A stretch of 64,000 nt of DNA, taken from the NCBI GenBank assembly GCA_902801625.1, contig CADCJI010000004.1, positions 1 through 64,000 on the forward strand. The letters run 5' to 3'. Of this stretch, positions 28,401-34,940 are shown one piece after another. The notes beneath the pieces were generated by a model. That model had not been told where the DNA came from. It did not search any database and saw nothing but the letters and a program-made list of their open reading frames with translations. Source of the DNA: an uncultured Bacteroidia bacterium (lineage in GTDB: Bacteria > Bacteroidota > Bacteroidia > Bacteroidales > F082). Position 1 is the stretch's first letter; each line of letters opens with the position of its first letter. A program made the translations under genes and the position numbers.

Positions 28401-30177
28401 CGAATGGGATATGGCCTCCAATAGTTTGCATCTATATAATCCGGTGGAAAGTTTCGGTGACTATGCCACTGCAACAACACATGAGGAGTTGCTGGCAGTG
28501 CACAATAATGCCTCCAAGTTCATTTCGCTCGTTCCTGAGCAAGATTCTTTGCAGTTCTATAGCATGAGTGCGGAATACGATATGACCAACTATGTCATCC
28601 ATGCCCACGACGTGAAAATCATTCGCGTGGCTGATGCTGCTGTGTTCCCTTATATGCACGACGTAGACATCAACGCCGAGTCGAAGCTGGAGCCTGTGAA
28701 TGGCGACCTGTTGGCCGACACGCTGAACCAATATCACCTTTATAAGGATGCCGTGGTGAACATCCACAGTCGCAACTATTATGATGCCCAAGGCACATGG
28801 GATTATACCAATGCCGATGGAGTCAGCACCCCCATTAGGATGGATACCATTGTCCCTGTTGACGGAATCACGCATGGCTATGCCCATATTGCCGATGTGG
28901 CTGAATTCAAGTTGAACACGCAGTTCGGCTTCCAAGGCCGACTGACATTGGATGCCACGGAGCAGTTAGGCTATTTTGATGGCAAGTTCGCCATGCTAGC
29001 CTTTGAAGAGCCTATAGCAGTTGAGGTCGTTGAGCCTGTCGAAACGCCGCTTGACTCAACAGTTATTGAAACAGAAGAAATGGAAACGGAGTTGGATGAA
29101 TCGGGCCCTTCGACAAGCTCAGGGACCCTTGCAGAGACGGCACAAGACACCATCGCCGCTCTCAACCATTGGTTCGTCTCGGCCACCCATATCAACCCGG
29201 CAGCAATTCGCATCCCCATCGATATGGATCGCATTCGTGAAGAGGAACCAAGGATGACCAACGGCCTTTATTATGAGCTGGCAATCGATGGCGGCTATTT
29301 CGGCTCCTTCCTTACGCCAAAAGAGGGTAGGAAAGAGTTGGATGAAGCTGAGCCATGCAACGGATTCTTGTGGTTCGATGCTGACAGTTTGCGTTTTGTG
29401 GTGACTGATACGACAAAATTCGATAGCCGCCTTGAGCTTGACAAACGCGGCGTCATCAATGGCCAAGGTACAACCGACTTGGGCTTCGACACGCCTTTGG
29501 CCAAGTTTGCTTTCCATGGCGACTATACCCAATATCCCAACGACAGCATCACTTTACAAGGACTGAATGTCTTCCATGCACCCGTCTTCGATGACCAAGC
29601 CATGGAGTCCATGGCGGAAGTCTTTGCCAACGTCGCAGGCGAATCCATCGACTTGACACGGACCAATTTCTTGCCTTATTACCGTTCTGAAAACTCGGAG
29701 GAAAAAACCGAGGAAATGCGGATGAACATCGAACTGGCTGGAGGCTATCCGCAGATGGAGTCTTCTTCCGATTTCTACTGCAATACGATTGTGATTCCCG
29801 ACTTGAAGATGGTGTGGAACGACCAATTGCATGCCTTTGTGACGGTAGGGAAGATTGGTTTGGGCAACTTTGGTAGCCATGTCGTCAACAAGTATGTGGA
29901 TGGCTGTGTTGTATTCGACCGTCGTTTGGGAAACATCACCTATTATTTCCAGGATGACATGTTCCAAACCTACATCAACTACAACTCTGGCGACGGACAG
30001 TTCCAAGTGCATTGCACCTTTTCTGACATCAACCAGCGCTTGGCCGACACGAAAGAGAAGAACCGCACCCGTACCAAGGATGAGCAAAAATTCCAATATG
30101 TTGCGGTGCCCTACGAGTCGATGCTCGACTTCTTGAACCGCTTGAAATATGCTGGGCTGAGCATCGGGTCTTTCTAA
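25483..30177 (+). CDS. Very large exported protein of unknown function
   Basis: The protein is 1564 aa from the ATG at 25483; the preceding TTG is part of a repeat. A signal peptide ends in VPSFAQ. No known domain is evident to me. The protein looks like a long beta-solenoid: many segments contain VDSLRFYARYNN, FALDSRTFVADSAQFLLYS and similar strands. Near residues 455-525 a short helical part (VGDLASYLGYPIEQVIALML) resembles a winged-helix fold. There is no T9SS tail. Residues 1181-1215 form an acidic, low-complexity linker (ETEEMETELDES) bounded by two REP-like repeats that are translated in frame. Homologues seem to occur across Bacteroidales as conserved hypothetical proteins (recollection). 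It is probably periplasmic or on the outer-membrane face. Confidence 0.7.
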   Translation: MKKGILIVVFALFVSAVPSFAQAFFPTEKNAFYDKLSSYLNSSTAKQDREDATAIMQSFKGVWDSYYDNQEAEMIMRLCELLHARTGGKAYTNIFNYIEVVQKIPTAGLTHTDVNNWLCFTDAKTQKSLNGVDKYFASCRSIFVDKVLSAKGNSQWTLRDALWSFPSKEQFELSIDGTLALVSQKDESLLKNTKGVYYLDGNRWEGTGGSADWSRFNIPAEKVYVTLPDFYELDLSRSEYTIDSAIFHERTHFHQDILCCFEDKVFVNMPNEKTMFPRVKSYRSDYAISNLMQNIDFEGGIGMMGNQVDVFGGVSKKAVFHFRQGGREVVRVQAPRFLMSMDELLVSDNVALRVYLMDTVGTEMDSLYHNGIGFRYDNKTRKMMAFRSEKDFGDGPFHDYYHGVDIFLEAMYWDIDGNQVDFRRMEGVNPVSEGDVVSVNYFRHDDFKRLQGLDSSHPMIRIEKFLQGFDNVDRQVKFAVGDLASYLGYPIEQVIALMLKLRAEGYVEYDPETKWATALPRFFDVVDSYRETIDYDVIKLHTLTTNRQPNLRLDLTTNDLLVYGITSQIDGFEGSAISLSDRKRVVIVPDLGRITFTKHQNFKFSGGILAGMFELFTKDSEFNYEDFSIKMEKVDSLRFYARYNNHVIPVDGTLEKLKGRLDIDHGDNKSSRYETPAYPIFHSEAEGFKFYRKINGGVFHPGSVDSVMTAEDLDGKFYYSVYPFVVDSLNDLSMKKVRFDGELVSGGIMPNIEQPLVVMEDFSLGFVHQIGEDETASYPLYGDLGRFHNKVFLSGSGFFGEGKLDYQTAAFNSDQFMFYLDSVTAITNQFKMVPREDGTGFPMASADALKLKWDIRIPELTTETFDKPICMYGDTYFSGKTVLSPDGYSADGKMRFGLTEFDSDHFALDSRTFVADSAQFLLYSADTTNIAFAATNYRANVDFDAQKVKYDYLDQTSNLDFPMNQYICSLKEAEWDMASNSLHLYNPVESFGDYATATTHEELLAVHNNASKFISLVPEQDSLQFYSMSAEYDMTNYVIHAHDVKIIRVADAAVFPYMHDVDINAESKLEPVNGDLLADTLNQYHLYKDAVVNIHSRNYYDAQGTWDYTNADGVSTPIRMDTIVPVDGITHGYAHIADVAEFKLNTQFGFQGRLTLDATEQLGYFDGKFAMLAFEEPIAVEVVEPVETPLDSTVIETEEMETELDESGPSTSSGTLAETAQDTIAALNHWFVSATHINPAAIRIPIDMDRIREEEPRMTNGLYYELAIDGGYFGSFLTPKEGRKELDEAEPCNGFLWFDADSLRFVVTDTTKFDSRLELDKRGVINGQGTTDLGFDTPLAKFAFHGDYTQYPNDSITLQGLNVFHAPVFDDQAMESMAEVFANVAGESIDLTRTNFLPYYRSENSEEKTEEMRMNIELAGGYPQMESSSDFYCNTIVIPDLKMVWNDQLHAFVTVGKIGLGNFGSHVVNKYVDGCVVFDRRLGNITYYFQDDMFQTYINYNSGDGQFQVHCTFSDINQRLADTKEKNRTRTKDEQKFQYVAVPYESMLDFLNRLKYAGLSIGSF
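29025..29048. repeat. REP-like repeat inside coding sequence (variant)
   Basis: GGTCGTTGAGCCTGTCGAAA then CGCC. It is the 132-157 repeat with CC..GG replaced by GT..AC on the two arms, so pairing is kept. It is translated as VVEPVETP. Confidence 0.65.
29103..29127. repeat. REP-like repeat inside coding sequence (inverted copy)
   Basis: The core CCCTTCGACAAGCTCAGGG is in inverted orientation relative to 132-157 and to the copy at 29025. It is translated as GPSTSSGT. Confidence 0.7.
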
Positions 30178-30271
30178 AAATTGAGTTTTTTTCGATAAAT
30201 TGTCCTTCATATTCCAATTTATTTGTATTTTTACAACTTCAAATTTGAATGAATAATAATCACATAACGCA

Positions 30272-31396
30272 ATGAAATTCATAGTATCAAGCCTCAAACT
30301 ATTGAAGAGCCTGCAAGCCTTGAGTGGCGTCATCGGCTCAAAGAACACTTTGCCCATCTTGGATGACTTCCTCTTCCATTTGGATGAGAACCAACTGAAG
30401 ATTACATCGTCGGATCTTGATGTGACTATGACGGTCAGTCTCGTTCCCGACATGGTCGAGGGCACTGGCGAAGTGACCATTCCAGCCCGTTTGCTGTTGG
30501 AAATCATGAAGAACTTCCCTGATGTGCCGATTACGGTTTCGGTCGACAACAACACTTTGGCTGTCGAACTGATTGCAGGTGAAGGCCGCTACAAACTGGC
30601 AGGCCACAAGAGCGATGAGTTCCCACAACTGCCTGCCATGGCCGATACTTCGGTATGGGAGATTCCTGCCGATGTGCTAGCCAAGGGCTTCGAGAAGACT
30701 GTATTTGCCACAGGTATGGATGAGATTCGTCCCATCATGTCGGGTGTGTTGATGGAAATGACCGACAACTTCTTGACCTTTGTCGCCACCGATGCCCACA
30801 AGCTGGTGCGCTACAGAAGGATGGATGTGAAATCGGATGTGGTGGCTTCGTTCATAATGCCCAAGAAGCCCATCAACCAGCTGAAGAGCATCTTGGCTAC
30901 ACTGGCCGATGAGCCTGTACGCATTGAGTTCAACAAGACCAATGCTTCGTTTGTGTTTGGCGACTATATGTTGATTTGCCGCCTCATCGAAGGTCGCTAT
31001 CCCAACTATGATGCCGTCATCCCGAAGCAGAACCCCAACCACCTGACCATCGACCGTCAGACCTTCCTCTCGGCCATCCGCCGTGTGGCCGTGTTCTCCA
31101 GCAAAGCCACGCACCAAGTGCGTTTCCGCATTGCAGGACAAGAGCTCACGCTGACCGCAGAGGATATCGACTTCTATAACGAAGCCAAGGAACGCCTGAC
31201 GTGTAGCTATGAAGGCGACGATATGGAAATCGGGTTCAACTCACGCTTCCTGCAAGAGATGCTGGGCAATTTCGATTCAGAGACAATCAAGATTGACATG
31301 TCGGCTCCCAACCGTGCTGGCATCATCACTCCTGTTGACAACGAGAACGAGGCCGAAGACCTGCTCATGCTGCTCATGCCAGTCATGCTTAACTAA
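30272..31396 (+). CDS. dnaN: DNA polymerase III beta subunit (sliding clamp)
   Basis: The protein is 374 aa with the three-domain clamp fold. It opens with MKFIVSSLKLLKSLQALSGV and ILDDFLF, has the middle-domain pattern FVATDAHKLVRYRR, and has the end region EDLLMLLMPVML in place of the usual MPMRL C-terminus. The dimeric ring tethers polymerase to DNA. It stands alone rather than next to dnaA, and has a strong terminator after it. A weak TATTTTTA at 30226-30233 may be part of its promoter. Confidence 0.94.
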   Translation: MKFIVSSLKLLKSLQALSGVIGSKNTLPILDDFLFHLDENQLKITSSDLDVTMTVSLVPDMVEGTGEVTIPARLLLEIMKNFPDVPITVSVDNNTLAVELIAGEGRYKLAGHKSDEFPQLPAMADTSVWEIPADVLAKGFEKTVFATGMDEIRPIMSGVLMEMTDNFLTFVATDAHKLVRYRRMDVKSDVVASFIMPKKPINQLKSILATLADEPVRIEFNKTNASFVFGDYMLICRLIEGRYPNYDAVIPKQNPNHLTIDRQTFLSAIRRVAVFSSKATHQVRFRIAGQELTLTAEDIDFYNEAKERLTCSYEGDDMEIGFNSRFLQEMLGNFDSETIKIDMSAPNRAGIITPVDNENEAEDLLMLLMPVMLN

Positions 31397-31418
31397 GTAT
31401 AAGGGTAAAAGCGAAAAC

Positions 31419-31452
31419 AAAAAAACCAGCGAGAACATCGCTGGTTTTTTGT
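31419..31452. terminator. Bidirectional terminator after dnaN
   Basis: CCAGCGA (31426-31432) pairs with TCGCTGG (31438-31444). An A run lies on the left and a T run on the right, so it can also end the minus-strand gene at 31509. Confidence 0.85.
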
Positions 31453-31483
31453 TTTCATGTAATTGACTTTGTCGATTCAAAGA

Positions 31484-31511
31484 TTTCTGCGGATTCTGCG
31501 TGAGACAATCA
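31484..31511. repeat. Repeat TTCTGCG...CTGCGTGAGA at the DUF6263 stop
   Basis: A block of about 28 nt (GGATTCTGCGTGAGACAATC, then A) ends on the stop codon of the minus-strand gene. A near copy lies at 33119-33147, on the pckA stop. Confidence 0.65.
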
Positions 31512-32297
31512 CTTGACCTCAACAGTCGTAGTGCCGACAATAGTCGTAGGCATGCTCATACCTTGCTCGTTCATGGTCATGGAGATGTTCGACTTCGTAT
31601 TGCTTTGGATGATCAGGCCGGTTTGAGGATTGATGCTGGCCGTGCCGGTATAGGTGCCTGTCACATCCGCTGATTCAACATTGCCAGTGATATTGACATC
31701 GACGCTTTTCTTTGAAATGGCAGTAACCGTGTAAGTCATCTTGGTGGTCATTTCACTGCCACTGATTTCTTGCTTCTTGTCGAAAGTCCAGGCGCTACCT
31801 ACAGTCAGTTCCTGTTCTGGAAGTTCAACGATGGCTGCACCCAATTGGCTCATTTCAAGCTCAAGCGAGTCGATTATATGGCCCATGGCATCGTAGGTAA
31901 CTGTGGCGGGTTTCTTTAGGTATTTCTCGATTTCCTGGGTTTGTCCGGCAAGCATCGGGCTGGCCTTCTCAGGGTGTTCTGAGTCATATTCGAGCTTCAT
32001 GCCCATTTGCGAGATGCTCATTTTTATGGCTTCAATCTGCGTCTCAAAGGCCGATTGTGCATCGTTGGTTTCTTTTGCCGTGAAAGACTGGCGAGTCTCC
32101 ATGTTTTGCGACATGTTCATGGTCTGGCCTTGCACTTCCATCATGATCATCATGTTCGCTTTGGTTGTGAGGTTGTAGGTCTTGCCTTGTTGTGGTTTCA
32201 GCCTGAGCGTGACGCCGTCTTTGGCCATGAATGAAAGAGTAGCCAATGCTACGAGAACGAGCATGGCTGGGATGATTCTTCTAAAAGTTTTCTTCAT
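31509..32297 (-). CDS. DUF6263-family exported protein
   Basis: The protein is 262 aa. An N-terminal hydrophobic stretch (IIPAMLVLVALATLSFMA) serves as signal peptide or anchor. The mature part begins VTLRLKPQQGKTYNLTTKAN and is Met-rich (MMIMMEVQGQTMNMSQNM). It continues with beta strands and ends in SMTMNEQGMSMPTTIVGTTT, matching the DUF6263 pattern as I recall it. This family is periplasmic and has no known role. The stop lies at the edge of a repeat shared with pckA. Confidence 0.65.
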   Translation of the reverse strand: MKKTFRRIIPAMLVLVALATLSFMAKDGVTLRLKPQQGKTYNLTTKANMMIMMEVQGQTMNMSQNMETRQSFTAKETNDAQSAFETQIEAIKMSISQMGMKLEYDSEHPEKASPMLAGQTQEIEKYLKKPATVTYDAMGHIIDSLELEMSQLGAAIVELPEQELTVGSAWTFDKKQEISGSEMTTKMTYTVTAISKKSVDVNITGNVESADVTGTYTGTASINPQTGLIIQSNTKSNISMTMNEQGMSMPTTIVGTTTVEVK

Positions 32298-32332
32298 TTT
32301 TTAATGTGATTTTTGTTATTTGATTTGATAGA

Positions 32333-32956
32333 TTAATGTGCAATAATGAATCGTTGGGTTTTACCTTGTGCGCTCTTAGCAAAATATATGCCATTCGGAT
32401 AATGGCTCGTGGAAATGACAAGTTCACTTCCGTCAGCGAAATGGTCTTCCATCTTTTGTCCCAACATGTTGAAAATGCTTACCATGCCCAAATTTTCGCC
32501 CTTGATGGTGACGAATTCATTGGCTGGAATAGGGGTAAGGCTGAATATCGGGTAGTTTTCATCAACACCATACGTGGTCTCATAATAAATGGCTATGGTA
32601 AAGATGCCAAAATCGGTGTCGATGCACAAGGTTCCATATACGTCTTTAGTGATTGGGGAGGCATATGTGTCAAGGATGACAGTCTCACCAATAGGGACAA
32701 ACATACCAGTTTCAGCGATGTTCCGACCTTCGTAAAGGCATTCCACATTGAAGTTTTCGGCATAGCAGCGGTTGATGACCAAGTCCTCGGAGGTATAATT
32801 GGTGATGGTCACCTGACCTCCATGAGGAGAACAGGCATAAAAGTAAAAATGTAAAAAAACAGGGGTTACGATGACTTGCTCCTCTTCGAATGGATTTTGA
32901 GCGTTTAGGTTGAAACACAATACGATAGCAGCGATAAGAGTAAATAGTTTTTTCAT
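32333..32956 (-). CDS. Small T9SS-sorted protein
   Basis: The protein is 207 aa. A signal peptide ends in FNLNAQ. Residues 25-125 form a small Ig-like domain (VTITNYTSEDLVINRCYAEN, FVPIGETVILDTYA). The C-terminal 75 residues (PIFSLTPIPANEFVTIKG, then GMVSIFNMLGQKME, ending in QRFIIAH) are a type A T9SS sorting domain. The passenger is short, so it may act as a small surface or complex subunit. Function is unknown. Confidence 0.75.
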   Translation of the reverse strand: MKKLFTLIAAIVLCFNLNAQNPFEEEQVIVTPVFLHFYFYACSPHGGQVTITNYTSEDLVINRCYAENFNVECLYEGRNIAETGMFVPIGETVILDTYASPITKDVYGTLCIDTDFGIFTIAIYYETTYGVDENYPIFSLTPIPANEFVTIKGENLGMVSIFNMLGQKMEDHFADGSELVISTSHYPNGIYFAKSAQGKTQRFIIAH

Positions 32957-33007
32957 TGTAGTAGCCGTTTTAGTATAGTTAGTTTAAGCGTTTATTAATT
33001 TAAGGTG

Positions 33008-33015
33008 CAAAAATA
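33008..33015 (-). promoter_or_regulatory. -7 box (TATTTTTG, minus) for the 32956 gene
   Basis: A TAnnTTTG match followed by C on the minus strand, about 51 nt before the ATG. Confidence 0.5.
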
Positions 33016-33074
33016 CAAAAATAATAACAAAGTGGAGGGAAAAGATATTGGTTTTGAAAATGAGGCAAGATAAT

Positions 33075-33108
33075 GCAAAAACAAGCCGCCCCAATCGGAG
33101 CGGCTTGT
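33075..33108 (-). terminator. Terminator of pckA
   Basis: On the minus strand, ACAAGCCGC (33108-33100) and GCGGCTTGT (33089-33081) form a 9-bp stem, followed by a T run. It lies 37 nt after the pckA stop. Confidence 0.8.
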
Positions 33109-33118
33109 CATTCATTTA

Positions 33119-33147
33119 GTTCTGCGATTTCTGCGTGAGACCAATCA
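33119..33147. repeat. Repeat TTCTGCG...CTGCGTGAGA at the pckA stop
   Basis: This is the second copy of the block at 31484-31511. It again ends with the TCA that forms the minus-strand stop codon. Confidence 0.65.
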
Positions 33148-34776
33148 AAGTTTCGGTCCAGCAGCCACCAAAGCCTTACCAGCGTCATTTGTCGTGAACT
33201 TCTCGAAGTTCTTGATGAAGCGTGAGGACAGGTCTTTGGCCTTTTCTTCCCAAGCGTTCTTGTCGGCGTAGGTGTCGCGCGGGTCGAGGATGTTCGGGTC
33301 GACGCCTGGCAATGCGGTCGGCACTTCGAAGTTGAAGTACGGGATCATCTTGGTCGGGGCTTTCTCGATTGAGCCATCCAGGATGGCGTCGATGATGCCA
33401 CGCGTGTCGCGGATGCTGATACGCTTGCCCGTGCCATTCCAGCCGGTGTTCACCAAGTAAGCCTTAGCGCCGCTCTGTTCCATGCGTTTCACCAGTTCCT
33501 CGGCGTATTTGGTCGGGTGCAGTTCAAGGAAGGCTTGTCCGAAGCAGGCGCTGAAGGTAGGCGTAGGCTCAGTGATGCCGCGCTCGGTGCCAGCCAACTT
33601 GGCTGTGAAGCCGCTCAGGAAGTAGTACTTGCACTGTTCGGGCGTCAGGATGCTGACAGGAGGCAGCACGCCAAAGGCGTCGGCGCTGAGGAAGATGACA
33701 TTCTTGGCGGCGGGACCAGCCGAGATGGGACGCACATTCTTCACGATCTTCTCGATGTGCTCGATGGGGTAGGACACACGGGTGTTCTCTGTCACGCTCT
33801 TGTCCTTGAAGTCAATCTTGCCATTGGCATCGACGGTGACATTTTCAAGCAATGCGTTACGCTTGATGGCGTTGTAGATGTCGGGCTCGCTCTCTTTGTC
33901 GAGGTTGATGACCTTGGCATAGCAGCCGCCTTCGAAGTTGAACACGCCTTCATCGTCCCAGCCGTGCTCGTCGTCACCGATGAGCAGACGCTTCGGGTCG
34001 GTCGAAAGGGTGGTCTTGCCAGTGCCGCTCAAGCCGAAGAAGATGGCGGTGTTCTCGCCCTTCATGTCGGTGTTGGCGGAGCAGTGCATGGCGGCGATGC
34101 CTTGTAGTGGCAGGTAGTAGTTCATCATCGAGAACATGCCTTTCTTCATCTCGCCACCATACCAGGTGTTCAGAATCACTTGCTCGCGGCTGCTGACATT
34201 GAATGCCACGCAGGTGTCGCTGTTCAGGCCGAGTTCCTTGTAGTTGTCGACCTTGGCTTTCGAGGCGGTGTAGACGGTGAAGTTCGGCTTGAAGTCGGCC
34301 AGTTCCTCAGCCGTGGGCTTGATGAACATGTTCAGCACGAAGTGGGCCTGCCATGCCACCTCCATGATGAAGCGGACGGCCATGCGGGTGTCCTTGTTGG
34401 CGCCGCAGAAGGCATCGACGACATAGAGGTTCTTGCCACTGAGCTGTTTCTTGGCGAGGTCTTTCACCTGTGCCCAGACCTCTTCGCTCATCGGGTGGTT
34501 GTCGTTCTTGTAGCCTTCGGTGGTCCACCACACGGTGTCCTTCGACTTGGCATCCATGACGATATATTTGTCCTTGGGCGAGCGGCCGGTGTAGATGCCT
34601 GTCATCACGTTGACGGCGTCGAGTTCGGTCAACACGCCTTTGTCGTAGCCGGTCAGGGCGGGGTCCATCTCGTCCTTGAAGAGCTGCTCATAGCTCGGGT
34701 TATAGTAAACGTCTTTCACGCCGGTGATGCCGTAAGTGGCCAACGCGGCTTTGATTTCTTCGATGTTTTTTGCCAT
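33145..34776 (-). CDS. pckA: Phosphoenolpyruvate carboxykinase (ATP)
   Basis: The protein is 543 aa from the ATG at 34776; a longer frame reaches 34806 and overlaps the promoter. The family motifs are all there: [31 protein letters not shown], the P-loop [11 protein letters not shown], the metal-binding LIGDDEHGW, and [11 protein letters not shown]. In fermenting Bacteroidales the enzyme mainly fixes CO2 onto phosphoenolpyruvate to make oxaloacetate and ATP, on the way to succinate. It is divergent from the 34941 gene and has its own promoter and terminator. Confidence 0.95.
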   Translation of the reverse strand: MAKNIEEIKAALATYGITGVKDVYYNPSYEQLFKDEMDPALTGYDKGVLTELDAVNVMTGIYTGRSPKDKYIVMDAKSKDTVWWTTEGYKNDNHPMSEEVWAQVKDLAKKQLSGKNLYVVDAFCGANKDTRMAVRFIMEVAWQAHFVLNMFIKPTAEELADFKPNFTVYTASKAKVDNYKELGLNSDTCVAFNVSSREQVILNTWYGGEMKKGMFSMMNYYLPLQGIAAMHCSANTDMKGENTAIFFGLSGTGKTTLSTDPKRLLIGDDEHGWDDEGVFNFEGGCYAKVINLDKESEPDIYNAIKRNALLENVTVDANGKIDFKDKSVTENTRVSYPIEHIEKIVKNVRPISAGPAAKNVIFLSADAFGVLPPVSILTPEQCKYYFLSGFTAKLAGTERGITEPTPTFSACFGQAFLELHPTKYAEELVKRMEQSGAKAYLVNTGWNGTGKRISIRDTRGIIDAILDGSIEKAPTKMIPYFNFEVPTALPGVDPNILDPRDTYADKNAWEEKAKDLSSRFIKNFEKFTTNDAGKALVAAGPKL

Positions 34777-34803
34777 AATTGTTGGTTTTAGTGAAATGAT
34801 GTG

Positions 34804-34811
34804 CAAAGGTA
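34804..34811 (-). promoter_or_regulatory. -7 box (TACCTTTG, minus) for pckA
   Basis: A TAnnTTTG match on the minus strand followed by C, with a TTG 18 nt upstream (34832-34830). It lies 27 nt before the pckA ATG. Confidence 0.65.
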
Positions 34812-34894
34812 GCGATTATTTCTTTTTATCAAAGAGGATAAGCATGTTTTTATTTGGTTTTGCTTTAAGATTTTGGATTATCAGGATAAAGCCC

Positions 34895-34902
34895 TACCTT
34901 TG
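34895..34902 (+). promoter_or_regulatory. -7 box (TACCTTTG) with -33 TTG for the 34941 gene
   Basis: This is the best promoter in the window: TTG at 34873-34875, exactly 19 nt, then TACCTTTG. That spacing matches the Bacteroidota TTG-N19-TAnnTTTG consensus. It lies 38 nt before the ATG. Confidence 0.75.
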
Positions 34903-34940
34903 CAGCCCAAATTTAATTCACGTTAATTACATTATTCTTT

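Noticed and set aside
33517..34791. Plus-strand open frames of 196 and 203 codons opposite pckA
   Set aside because: Both are antisense shadows of a highly conserved enzyme gene. The composition is Val/Gly/Asp-rich, with no domain.
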